From assembly GCA_009760855.2 (NCBI GenBank), contig WPIO01000054.1, forward strand, positions 2,487,501 through 2,507,500: a stretch of DNA of 20,000 bases, written 5' to 3'. Positions within the stretch are counted from its first letter, which is position 1; each line of letters opens with the position of its first letter. The notes under the pieces are model-generated. The model searched no databases. It saw only the letters and a program-made list of their open reading frames with translations, and was not told the DNA's origin. The translations under genes were made by a program, and so were the position numbers. Source of the DNA: Cristatella mucedo (Eukaryota > Bryozoa > Phylactolaemata > Cristatellidae). Below, one piece after another: positions 8,912 to 17,649 of the stretch.

Positions 8912-9735
8912 AGCTTGAATGGCCGCATTAAGCCCGTATTGCAGCACATGTACAGAGTATTAGCGCGGCACCTTAGCACGAAGTACCACAACAGAAAGTG
9001 CGATCGTGTCGCCAGGTTGCCGTTTGTCACGCCTGAAAAGAGCGTCTGCATTGGTCGGCCATTGCTGCTGGCTACTCTTGCTAATATTGAATCTTCACCG
9101 TCTCTCTCTCTCTCTCTCTCTCTCAGCAGTATAATAGGATATCGTTCGCCCACTTTTTGTCCTACGATCCTGAGACCCTGGTGACCTGTGTCCGACCGGA
9201 CCTGCTCTTTCCCAGACCTGTCCTGTTTTCAGCTTCGTCTCCTGGAGGACAGCGTCGATTTTATTCTCCGGCTGTGAAGCGATTGATGCGATCGACGAGA
9301 ACCGATGCGATCGATATAACCGCTGCGATCGCATCGATCGAGGCGAGCAGACAGCATTCCCTTGTCACTCTTTAGAATGACTGAAGCGTCGAATACAAGC
9401 ATGTGCCATCGGCACGGAGCGCACCGAGTTTGCTTGCCACTCTGGTGCTGTCGCTGCACGACTAAACTGACTCTGCTGACCTTTTCAAATCGCTCACTAG
9501 TGTCTGCAGCTATTGTATATATTTTGTAATCTCTGTTGTGATAGAATTCTATACTGCCTGACTCATTCACTCTCCTGGTCATCAGAGGTTCGCTAGCCAG
9601 ACAACACGAAGTCACCTGCATCGGATAACGCAAATTCATTCTGTTTTTTTAAGCCTCGCCATGCTGCAACGTGGTCGAGTCAGCTGCTCACCCTCTTTGC
9701 TGCCCTCTCTCTTGCTCTCTCATTTCGCTTATCAA
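8912..9735. other. Intron, mostly unassigned
   Basis: Contains a short (CT)n run at 9101-9124. Around 9280-9340 there is a cluster of GATGCGATCG words with an 11-bp inverted repeat (listed separately). Open frames on the minus strand at 9229-9639 show no known domain and no splice context. Confidence 0.45.
9303..9336. repeat. 11-bp perfect inverted repeat
   Basis: CGATGCGATCG at 9303-9313 and CGATCGCATCG at 9326-9336 are exact reverse complements with a 12-base loop. A further direct copy of the left arm lies at 9285-9294. The arms contain nested GCGATCGC-type palindromes, so several hairpins compete. Confidence 0.85.
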
Positions 9736-9779
9736 ATCTCTCTCTCTCCCTCCCTCTCTCTTTCTGCCAGTCTGTCTCG

Positions 9780-9830
<51 letters not shown>
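9736..9830. repeat. (CT)n then (TG)n microsatellite
   Basis: CT-rich sequence, then about 24 uninterrupted TG units at 9782-9829, then CT-rich again. Confidence 0.96.
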
Positions 9831-10002
9831 TATCTCTTTATTTCTCTCGCACCCTCCGTCTTACTCTCACGTTCTCTTTCTTTCACTCGATCTATCTTAA
9901 TTATCGATTATCGATTATTATTAATTATCGATCTACCTTTGCCTCCTTCCAACGGCTCCAAGTTATTGTCTTGTTTGCCGTCAATGACATGGCTGGGGGT
10001 AA

Positions 10003-10183
10003 CCGAATTAATTGCCAGCTAATTAGTTAATTTAATTTACCCAATACAGGTAAGCCTAACTTAGCCGAATTAATTGAAAGCTAATTAATTAGCTATTGAC
10101 CCGGAACACATGAGCCCAGCTTAGTCGAATTAATTACCTAGTAATTAAGTAGCTTTTGACTCTGTATAGGTGAGCCTCATCCT
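10003..10183 (+). repeat. 60-62-bp tandem triplication spanning a 3' splice site
   Basis: Three diverged units begin at 10003, 10065 and 10125 with [CT]CGAATTAATT and end with AGGTAAGCC, CATGAGCCC and AGGTGAGCC. The third unit supplies the acceptor AG (10168-10169) and the first codons of the exon that starts at 10170. Unit 1 keeps an AG at the same place, but its downstream frame hits TAG within five codons. Unit 2 has lost the AG. The units are AT-rich upstream of the junction. Confidence 0.85.
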
Positions 10184-10437
10184 GATAGTGACGCTGGATA
10201 AAGATGGCCTTTCCCAAGGCGACGTTCTAAGCTGCTCATCGGAACTGAACAGCACCCTGTGGAGCCGAGTTCCTTCGCAGAACATTACTAACGTGGCAGA
10301 ATGCGGCGACGATGGCGGGCTGGTGATCCAAGTTCTGGCTGCAAGCAGCCGAGTAGTCTCATCCTGCGAAGGGCCGGCGGCAGCGCTGACCTTGACGGCC
10401 TTGAGCCCTACGACTTCGGAGTACCGCTGGATCTGCA
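10170..10437 (+). CDS. SVEP1-like: SVEP1-like gene, unnamed module, second exon
   Basis: A 268-nt exon, phase 0 in and phase 1 out, 89 residues. The acceptor TCTGTATAG/GTG lies in the last unit of a tandem triplication; the donor TGCA/GTAAGT is strong. The peptide begins VSLILIVTLDKDGLSQGDV and carries four Cys (VLSCSS, AECGDD, SSCEGP, RWIC) and two N-glycosylation sequons (NST, NIT). Its GC content and codon pattern fit the neighbouring exons and contrast with the AT-rich intron. It completes the module started at 7724, with alternating hydrophobic strands typical of a beta-rich extracellular domain. No named family recognised. Confidence 0.75.
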
Positions 10438-10495
10438 GTAAGTGCGGCCGAACGCCATCGAGTTCAATTCATCGATTTGAACCTTCTGTCAGTAG

Positions 10496-10612
10496 GATTT
10501 GTTTTCCGCCCGCTCGCTGTCGTTGTCGAGCATGAGACTGTGCTGCTACCGGTCCGCGCTTGTGCTGTCGGCACAGCCGCAGCGGTACTTTTGGCAGCAA
10601 CAGTCGACAATG
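10496..10612 (+). CDS. Candidate small exon of the SVEP1-like gene
   Basis: A 117-nt stretch, phase 1-1, lies 58 nt after the preceding donor, between CTGTCAGTAG/GA and AATG/GTGAAG. The frame has no stop and reads as a Val/Ala-rich peptide (RPLAVVVEHETVLLPVRACA). A 60-nt intron exists elsewhere in this gene, so 58 nt is plausible. Inclusion or skipping both preserve frame with the exon at 14482. Against it: no recognisable domain, a modest donor, and the same bases are open in another frame. It could instead be intron sequence. Confidence 0.33.
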
Positions 10613-11124
10613 GTGAAGCAAGATATTGGAAAAATTGAGTCTGAAAACCAATTGCCTCTTCAAAGCATTCCAAAAGTGCTGCATGAGCTAAGCCTACAAG
10701 TAACCTCCATTTTGACCGATTCGAATTTGCGTAGCTTCTACTAGTACAGTGCTTCGCCTTTAATCTGCCGGAAATAGACGGAATTCTTTCGCTAAGAATA
10801 TCTCTATTTTATTTATTATTATTATTATTAAATATATAATATATTGAATATATGTGATACATCACACATATACGTCTATAATATTATTATCTTTTGTGAG
10901 GGAGACTTGTTACATAATTTTTTTATAATTTAATATTATTATATTTCCGTATTTTACCGCTTACAAGCCCCCATTTTAAAATTCGGGGTCAGATAATGGA
11001 GAGGGAGCTTATGATGAGGGGAGGTTAATTTGTTTTGCTTTAATATTGCGCTAAATAGAGAACCTGCTCTGAATGCCATACAAAAAAGATTGAGTGGTCG
11101 CCAAAATGTGTTCAAAAGGCTCGT
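10613..11124. other. AT-rich intron
   Basis: 10808-10830 is an ATT tract; the preceding bases (GGAATTCTTTCGC) weakly resemble a decayed LINE tail. An imperfect hairpin ATATGTGA...TCACACATAT lies at about 10853-10875. No coding signal recognised. Confidence 0.5.
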
Positions 11125-11578
11125 TTGTCAACACAAAGTCGACATTTCCGCTTTTCGGAATCCAACAGTATACCAATACCTCGTACAAACCTCAAACCCT
11201 TTGGAGACCGCGCATTTAGTTTGTATGCTCTCAAAGCCCGGAACTCCCTCCCGAATTTCGTCAGAACATCCCCCAACTTGACAACATTTAAAAGAAACTT
11301 AAAAACACATCGATTTAGGATAGCATTTAGTGGGTCCCTGTGATTCGTCCTTGATGTGCTTATACGAGCTGACACTGTGCGTACGGCCACTAACCACATT
11401 TGCCTGCTGACCCTGTGCATGTCACCCCTAATCATGTTATTCATGCTGTTTATCAAGCATGATATTAATCACCATTAAATTGCGTTTCCCTTCGCAGCTA
11501 ATGTAAAGCGCCTAGAAAGAGATTGAATTCTCCGAGGGCGCTTTATCAAGTAAATTATTATTATTATTATTCCGCGAA
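11125..11578 (+). mobile_element. LINE 3' end with reverse-transcriptase C-terminus and hairpin tail (best copy)
   Basis: 11177-11340 on the + strand encodes the C-terminal signature of CR1/L2-type LINE proteins: RTNLKPFGDRAFSLYALKAR, then NSLP, then TFKRNLKTHRFRIAF before a stop. About 170 bases of untranslated sequence follow, then the tail at 11503-11578: AAAGCGCCTAGAAAGAGATT, CTCCGAGGGCGCTTTATC and ATT repeats. The outer stem AAAGCGCC/GGGCGCTTT and inner stem GAGA/TCTC make a compound hairpin. The element is 5'-truncated; upstream of about 11125 I cannot find more coding sequence. At least seven other tail copies or pieces occur in the window. Confidence 0.82.
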
Positions 11579-11595
11579 CTCGCAAAGCCCTCGCA

Positions 11596-12171
11596 ATGAA
11601 AGACGAAGGTGATGGTGTCGTTGAGATAAATGAATGCGCAGATAACACAATCTGTGAAGAGAGTGACGGCGACTATGACGATCAAGGAGTGTCGACCAAT
11701 TTTCAAGCCTGTGATATATGAACGAGGAAGAAGTAGAGGGTATAGTCACCGATCCTGATGCACTGCGTAGGGATAGTGACATAAGTGATTATTATGAGCC
11801 TTGATTTGTTAAGTTCATTCAATTACTGAATAGGAATGTTTTTCTCCAAAACATTGATGTAATAATGGGAGGGTTTATACATAATCGTGGGAGTGCGGTT
11901 ATACGCAATAAAGTACGGAATATAAGTGAGACACGTTTGCCGGAAGCGACGAAAGCGACGAGCCGAAACTGGCAGTGCCGGCTAAGCAGAAAACGCAGCC
12001 GGAAAAAGTCGGGACTAAAGGTACTAAACTGTCACGTGTCGTGGTCACGCGTTGCATGTATGAACAATTTCGCTGGGTTTACGTGCTTCGCATTGCGTCG
12101 CACAGTATTTTCAAGGTGGCCGCATTCGCATGGCCAGGATTCGCAGGGCAAGACGGGACACGACCTTAAAA
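11596..12171 (+). pseudogene. Frame-broken acidic coding remnant of unknown origin
   Basis: Three short open stretches follow one another. 11596-11721 starts with ATG (MKDEGDGVVEINECADN). 11718-11804 is acidic (MNEEEVEGIVTDPDALRRDS) and overlaps the first stop as ATGA. 11932-12171 opens with SDESDEP and continues with KQKTQPEKVGTKGTK and CMYEQFRWVYVLRI. Asp/Glu-rich runs followed by a Lys-rich part resemble the N-terminal regions of some DNA transposases, for example piggyBac-like ones, but no catalytic motif is present, so the identity is a guess. It lies exactly between two LINE remnants. Confidence 0.35.
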
Positions 12172-12242
12172 GAGCCAGTCAACCGCTCTAAGGGCACCTT
12201 CAGGCTGGTTCATGGTGAGGGTCAGCGCCTCGACTAATGTAA

Positions 12243-13999
12243 TGAAATGTATCTCCGTCAGTAACTCCACAAAGTCATAGAGACCATGTGGGTGTTACGC
12301 AGGAGAATTTTGTATAGCGCACTCACAGCCCAAGCGGCTTTCGGTACGAATTCGGTAGCCAACAGACTTCGTCTCACGCAACAAAGAGAAAGTGGGAAGC
12401 ATAGCAGAGTCAGGAGAGCAGTTGAGGTAGTGAGTAGCATAGAAGTAGCAGTTCAGGACCGCTGAAAAAGATGTGCCATAGTCGGCAGTTGGAGAGTAGA
12501 TGTCGTTGCGTAAGAATTGTGGAAGCGAGTTCCACAGTCTAGGACCTGCAGAGCTAAAGCTTCTGTCGCCAACTGTCTTTAAGCGGAGGAATGGTACAGC
12601 TAATTTATTGTCCACACAGGACCTCAGGGCACGAACGGGCTGAAACAGATGCAGCAGTTCAGCTAGGTACGAAGGAGCCAAGCCGTGGCGGGCCTTTTTG
12701 GGTCAGCGTAAAAACTTTGCTCTGTATCCTTTCCTCAACCGGCAACCATCCTAGCTCTTTCAGCAGAGGTGACACGTGCTCAAACCGCCGGGACTTGAAG
12801 ACCAGCCTTGCAGCCATATTCATAGTCAGCTGTAGTGGCATGATAGCTTTCTTTGGCAGCCCAGCCAAAAGGGAATAATAATCAAGCCGAGACAGAACTA
12901 AAGAGCTAGTTAAATATTTTACAAGCCTCTGTGGGAGACAGCTTCTAATCTTGGATAGGGATCGGATGTGATGGCTAGCTGTAGAGGCAGTCCTCAGAAT
13001 GAAGCTTTTGAAATTGAGGTAGCTGTCGAACACACCTAGATTACGAGCACGCGGTGAAGGTCGCACAATAGCATCACCTATTAGAACAGCAAAGCCTTTT
13101 AATCCAGCTACACACTTAGGGTGTCCTATGAGCAGCAGTTCGGTTTGGTCGTCATTTAATTTCAGGAAGTTTTCCGACGTCCAGGATCGAATATCGACAA
13201 GGCAAGCATTCAGTTTATCAGCTGCTGCAGCAGATTCCGACGGTTTAAATGACAAATACAACTGAGTATCGTCAGCATAGAAGTGATATCCTATTCCATG
13301 GGCCTTAATCACTTTTCCCAGAGGTTGTGTATAAATGGAGAACAGCAAGGGACCGAGTACAGACCCTTGAGGGACTCCACAGGTGACCCTTCTTATGTCT
13401 GAGACCTGACCCCCACACGACACGGATTGAACCCGATCAGACAAGTATGATTTAAACCACGCCAGTGCTTCGTCTGCCAGACCAATCGTTGTTCTCAATC
13501 GTTCAAGCAGAATTTCGTGATCAATGGTGTCAAAGGCAGCAGACAGATCTAGCAGAGCTAGGGCAGTGACATTCCCGTCGTCGTTGCCACGTAGAATGTC
13601 ATCGTTAACACGGAGGAGAGCAGTTTCAGTAGAGTGCTGCCTCTTGAACCCTGATTGAAATGCTTCTGACATTCCATTATTTTCAATAAGTCCAACTAGC
13701 TGCTTAGCAACAATTTTTTCAAGAATCTTTGATAAGAACGGAAGAAGGGAAACTGGACGATAGTTTGCTAGGACCTCTGTGTCTAATCCAGGCTTTTTAA
13801 GAATAGGTCTAACGATTGCCGATTTGAAGGACTTGGGGACGACCCCTTTTCCCAAAGAAGCATTAAAAATCTCGGTTATGGCAGGGCTAAGTTGGTCTGC
13901 AAGTGAAGACCACAGAGATGAAGGTATAGGGTCTTCACGAGACGAGCTCTTTTTGCTAGACCTTATTAAGGCAGCCACATCACAGGCAGAAACATCGGA
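12243..13999 (-). mobile_element. 5'-truncated L2-like LINE retrotransposon
   Basis: The element holds the reverse transcriptase and C-terminal coding region and a short 3' untranslated end. Its 3' end (low coordinates) matches two other copies (8445-8586, 17231-17520), and the last about 40 bases form a hairpin (GTAAC at 12294-12298 with GTTAC at 12261-12265, complement sense). No endonuclease domain is visible upstream of 13999, although a weakly coding-like minus-strand stretch reaches about 14216. Clade assignment to L2 within the CR1/L2 group rests on motif wording and not on a tree. Confidence 0.85.
12295..13999 (-). pseudogene. LINE reverse transcriptase frame, one-base frameshift
   Basis: RNA-dependent DNA polymerase of a non-LTR retrotransposon, acting in target-primed reverse transcription. 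The main frame (12659-13999) contains SFKSAIVRPILKKPGLD and NYRPVSLLPFLSKILEK, then LLDLSAAFDTIDH (catalytic Asp), CGVPQGSVLGPLLF, and YADDTQLYL with the catalytic Asp pair at about residues 234-237. Near 12695 the frame shifts: a run of five A (complement of CTTTTTGG) where four would keep frame moves the C-terminal part (GLAPSYLAELL, LKTVGDRSFSSAGPRLWNSL) into the next frame, which ends at 12295. All catalytic residues are intact. The upstream stop TAG near 14000 shows 5' loss. A homopolymer sequencing error is an alternative to a true mutation. Confidence 0.85.
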
Positions 14000-14481
14000 C
14001 TAGCCGCCTCACCCTGTCTAAGCCAGGATGGTGGCAGAAAGGTAGATTGCAAGTGATAAGAGCGTGCATGCAAACGACGTCTTTCTCAGACTGCAGATAA
14101 GAAGAAGGTAATTGAGCACAAGGAATTCCAAGAAGGAAACTCGCTGGAACTGCCTCAGAACTGCATTGGTTCTGGTCTTCGTGGGCAATAGATATTGTCG
14201 ATAAATTAAAGAACACAACATCAATTGATATTAGTCGGAGTAGAAAGGTGAGAGCTTCCAGCCAGAATTCACTGGACTTTGAATGCCGCTAGCAAGGACA
14301 GTCATAAAAAATTTATGACCGATTGGCAAAAAATGAATATTGACAAATGAAAATTTACAGCGCAATCATAAATCTCTTAGAATTACTCACCTTTTTACGT
14401 CTTTTGTGGGCATTGTTTTCTGTACAAAAATCCAAAACGGTGACTTTGACAAGGCCGAGCGAAAGCGGATTCTGAATACAG
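14000..14481. other. Possible 5' LINE remnant and intron end
   Basis: 14000-14216 is open on the minus strand in a frame other than the reverse transcriptase and may be decayed LINE sequence. From 14217 to the acceptor at 14481 nothing is recognised except TTTTTACGTCTTTTG, part of the likely pyrimidine tract. Confidence 0.4.
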
Positions 14482-14703
14482 ACTGTCGTGACATGCTTGG
14501 CAGGCAGACTTATTCCTGCTGCAACCCTGCACGCTTTGTAGAACCGTGCTCGCGTGGTCAATACCTCGATAGCAGCATCGGAAGATGTGTGCTGTGTCCA
14601 CGGGGATCGTACCAGCCGACGGCGGGCTCGTCCTATTGCTCGCTCTGCCCCACCGATACCGACACGTACGATGAAGGACAAAAGACAATTGACTCTTGTA
14701 TCG
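14482..14703 (+). CDS. SVEP1-like: SVEP1-like gene, exon with GCC2/GCC3 repeat 1
   Basis: A 222-nt phase 1-1 exon of 74 residues. After a short Cys-rich lead (DMLGRQTYSCC) comes the ephrin-receptor-like GCC2/GCC3 pattern: EPCSRGQYLDSSIGRC, VLCPRGSYQPTAGSSYC, SLCP, then TYDEG and DSC. The spacing C-x2-G-x-Y, C-x2-CP-x-G-x-YQ, G-x3-C-x2-CP, T-x3-G fits the family well. The acceptor GAATACAG/AC is weak but is the only AG nearby that keeps phase 1; the donor is ATCG/GTGAGT. These small disulfide-rich modules are extracellular spacers, and three of them run in series here. Confidence 0.85.
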
Positions 14704-15747
14704 GTGAGTGATGGTCGCGGTCGAATGCTCTGTTTAGGCCGACGTCAGTGATGACTGCTTTGTTGCATGCCGAGCCCCTCAATGAAGGCACAAGTCCTGT
14801 CCATTACCACTCGAAGGCGAGAATGCGTTTGTCATTGGATTTGATTGATATAGTTGGCCATTTTTTTAGCGCTTGTTTACTCACTAGCAATCCTTGTGAT
14901 GTGGGTTGCCCAATAGCTCACCATCAGGCTTTCAATCGTCTTGTAGTTGTTCCCACTTCTTCTGTTTTTAACGTAACCTCATTTTCTGCCAGTTGCAGCC
15001 TACGATGCTTCGAATTAGGTCCCTGGAGTATTAAATTTTAAAATTACCTTCAATATTCTGGGCTGGAATGTGGAAATTATAAAGTGCTTCCAGTGCAGAG
15101 CAGGACTTTCCAGTGTTTGGCAATGAATGACCGATGTCGAGACTTATAGAACGGACTTAAGCGATAGACCTTCGAACCCGGACACCAAATGCTAAAGTGG
15201 AAGCCATTCCCAGGCTTCTGTCGAAAGATTTGGTCTCAGATGAACAGGATTCTGGCTTACGATCAGGCATTAGAAGATAAACCCAATCGAGCTTCGATTC
15301 GACTGCAAGATCCGCGGCCTATCCCCGCGTTTGCACCAGCCTTGACATGTCCTTGACCACCTTGCTCTCCAGGCGCACTCTTGAAACTCCCGCTTCCCGG
15401 CATCCAGCCGCCTTGCCGTTCCTAGTAGTTATACATCAAATCTTCCCGTGACCGCCTTGATTCGCTAAAAACGAGCCCGCCGAAAGTCTGTCGCTCCTTT
15501 GGCCACTTTCATTTACAATGCATCATCTAAGTCTCAGCTGAGACGAAACCACTCCGAGCAGCAGTCACTGGCTTGTGTTTCTGTGCACTTTCTAAGCTTA
15601 CCAGTGCACGATTAAGTGTCTGTAACTAACCAAGGGAACTGCAAGCTACCTGCAGCCCTAGGTATCCCTTTTTGTGACTTTTTCACGATTGTCCAAGCAT
15701 TATCCCTTGCACGTCACCAAGGATTGGGTGTTGATTTTCTCTCAGTG
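14704..15747. other. Intron, nothing recognised
   Basis: About 1 kb. 15290-15500 is GC-richer than the rest but has no domain-like frame. A GGGTTCGAAGG word on the minus strand at about 15172-15182 has no suitably spaced A-box. Confidence 0.45.
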
Positions 15748-15960
15748 AGTTTGTAAAGCACCCGAACAGAGATTGGTTTTCTCAGGGTCCTATGCTGAGC
15801 TGGTATGGCACAGGGGTGCGTGGGCTACTCACTGTGGACCAAAGCTATCGTGGGTTCAAGCCCTGCGAGATAAGCAAAAGTCATGCATAGAGATGAAGGT
15901 CTGCTATTGGGCTCTACAGATGAATTCTTTATATGTTTTAAGACATGTCGCAATTTTCTC
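15748..15960 (+). mobile_element. LINE-type tail followed by a tRNA-derived SINE head
   Basis: 15753-15790 is a diverged copy of the shared tail (GTAAAGCACCCGAACAGAG, TTTTCTCAGGGTCC). Directly after it, 15796-15862 has a tRNA-like head: A-box-like GAGCTGGTATGGCACAGGGG and B-box-like CGTGGGTTCAAGCCC. The bases after the head (AAGCAAAAGTCATGCATAG) only weakly resemble the tail. The unit may be a SINE inserted into, or next to, an older tail. Confidence 0.52.
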
Positions 15961-16380
15961 CATTCAGGACATAATAGGTATGAAATCATTAAAGGGGCAA
16001 CACGATATGATGTCCTTTTAGACAAGGATACATTCACTGGGCCTTCCTTGAGATTGTAAGTACTAGAACTAGAGTTTGTAGTGGTACGATTTTTCTGGAC
16101 CGCGTGTTGGAATACGGTCAGAAGCAAAGCTGCACCTCATAACGAGAGTAAGTCTTGGTAAAAGCTTGAACCAGGGGGTTAGGATAGCGGCACGGAACGA
16201 GCGTGCCCTTGGAACAGTTCGAGCTGCGTCTACGGATCAAATTCTCAGTCTACAGAAGCTCGGGGCACAGGAAGTGTTTAGAGTTATATGATGACCTAAT
16301 AAGTAATGCTAGAAATTACCTCAGTGGAGGGGAAAGCAATAACGGACTTTGATAGCTTATGTCAGTTCGAGCTTTAGTGT
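15961..16380. other. Intron, nothing recognised
   Basis: No repeat copy, RNA or exon signal found. Confidence 0.45.
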
Positions 16381-16525
16381 ATAGTATGTAATGTATATGT
16401 ATATACATTACACACACACACACACATATATATATATAATGTATATGTATATATTGTATATAATGTATATATTACATATATATATATATATACCATATAT
16501 ACTATACTATACTATACTATCACTT
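16381..16525. repeat. TA/CA-rich repeat with self-complementary arms
   Basis: TGTATATGTATATACATTA, a (CA)n run and TATATA blocks, then ACTAT pentamers at about 16498-16520. The ATGTATATGTATATACAT words are near-palindromic, so the tract can extrude hairpins. Confidence 0.9.
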
Positions 16526-16760
16526 CGAGCAATCCTTGTGCTTGTATAGCAGGTGGTTACTACTGTTATGAAATTGAGCCAGCTTTCAAGCACTGCTAGA
16601 TAGATAGATAGATCTAGATGATTCTAGATAATGCTGTCTGAGCCTCTCACGGGTCTGCATATACATATGGCTGTTGCCGAAGATCGCCGCACGGTCACCA
16701 ATGGTAGTCTGGTAAAGGTGGTAAAGTCGCCTTTATGCACTGCCCTCCGCGTTTTCTCAG

Positions 16761-16916
16761 CCAAGTGCTCCTACGGACGCGTCTCAGCGACGGGCCTCCC
16801 GCCGTGCACACCCTGCCGAGCCGGGACCTACGCGATCAGCTCAACAACTTGCCATCCATGTCCAGGCAAAGCCGAATCTCGCCTGTCTGGAGCTGCAGCC
16901 TCGTTTTGGTGCGCTG
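16761..16916 (+). CDS. SVEP1-like: SVEP1-like gene, exon with GCC2/GCC3 repeat 2
   Basis: A 156-nt phase 1-1 exon of 52 residues. The acceptor CGCGTTTTCTCAG/CC and the donor GCTG/GTAAGA are both good. The peptide runs KCSYGRVSATGLPPC, TPCRAGTYAISSTTC, HPCPGKAESRLSG, ending FWCA, the GCC2/GCC3 spacing with TGLPPC-x2-C typical of the repeats in SVEP1-like proteins. It joins the previous exon in frame as C-I-A-K-C. The GC-rich codons contrast with the AT-rich intron on either side. Confidence 0.88.
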
Positions 16917-17230
16917 GTAAGAGCGACGCTGCTGGGAGCACCTGCTGCATAGCTCTGTTGCTTTCATGCCAGACAGTAAGCTCCCATGAGCATCGGTGGC
17001 GAATAGTGATAGCAGTAATAATAATTAAGAGTGAAAATAATAATGATGATGCATTTGTACGGCGATCTTTCTTTGCATTTCACATGTGCTAACATTCTCG
17101 ATTAGCGACGATAGTGGTAATCGGCTGCGAACAATTAGCATGCATTCCTCCACTTAAAGACCGTTTTCGACAGAAGCTTTCGCTCCGGAGGCCCTAGAAT
17201 GTGCAACTTACGTGCATAATTTTTTGACGA
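16917..17230. other. Intron, nothing recognised
   Basis: A short AATAAT cluster at 17018-17045 is the only low-complexity feature. Confidence 0.45.
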
Positions 17231-17520
17231 CTGCTCTCCAACTGCCGACTATACAAAATCCTTCCCAGCCGTCCTGAGCTGCTACTCACTACTTCCACTT
17301 GCTACATGCTACTCACTACTCAGCTACTTCCATGCTACTCACTTTCTCGAATGGCCTGCTTACCCAGCTTTCATTCTCAATTTTTCTCTGTGTTGTGAGA
17401 CGAAGCCTGTCGGCTACCGAATGCGTAACGAAAGCCGCTGTGAGTTCACCATACATAACTCTTCTGTGTAACACCCACATTGTCTTTGGTTGCTTTGTGG
17501 AGTTACAGCCGGAGATGAGA
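17231..17520 (+). mobile_element. L2-like LINE 3' end, second copy
   Basis: 17236-17516 aligns with the minus-strand LINE end at 12243-12510 (shared CTCTCCAACTGCCGACTAT, GAGACGAAG, TACCGAAT, TGTGGAGTTAC). Around 17280-17340 the word CTACTCACTACTT is repeated three times, an internal expansion absent from the other copy. The terminal hairpin (GTAAC 17468-17472, GTTAC 17502-17506) is kept while its loop has changed. The copy is 5'-truncated. Confidence 0.82.
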
Positions 17521-17570
17521 TACGTACACACAAGCGTACGTATGTACGTACATATATGCATTCATACATT

Positions 17571-17574
<4 letters not shown>

Positions 17575-17625
<51 letters not shown>

Positions 17626-17626
17626 C
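17575..17626. repeat. (CA)n(TA)n microsatellite between two converging LINE ends
   Basis: CA units then TA units. A + strand LINE end stops about 55 bases to the left, and a minus-strand LINE fragment ends just to the right. Confidence 0.95.
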
Positions 17627-17649
17627 TTATAAACATACATGCTGAGTAG

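Noticed and set aside
8605-9153. 182-residue minus-strand frame with internal protein repeats
   Set aside because: The repeats are the 62-bp DNA array; no other evidence of coding.
9229-9639. 136-residue minus-strand frame
   Set aside because: No known domain, no splice sites in phase, overlaps the inverted-repeat cluster; length is compatible with chance.
12659-13978. Reverse transcriptase frame as a group II intron or viral polymerase
   Set aside because: LLDLSAAFDTIDH, GVPQGSVLGP and YADDTQLYL are the wording of CR1/L2-type LINEs, and LINE-type 3' copies are nearby.
15165-15190. GGGTTCGAAGG (minus) as a SINE B box
   Set aside because: No A-box-like word at suitable distance and no shared tail nearby.
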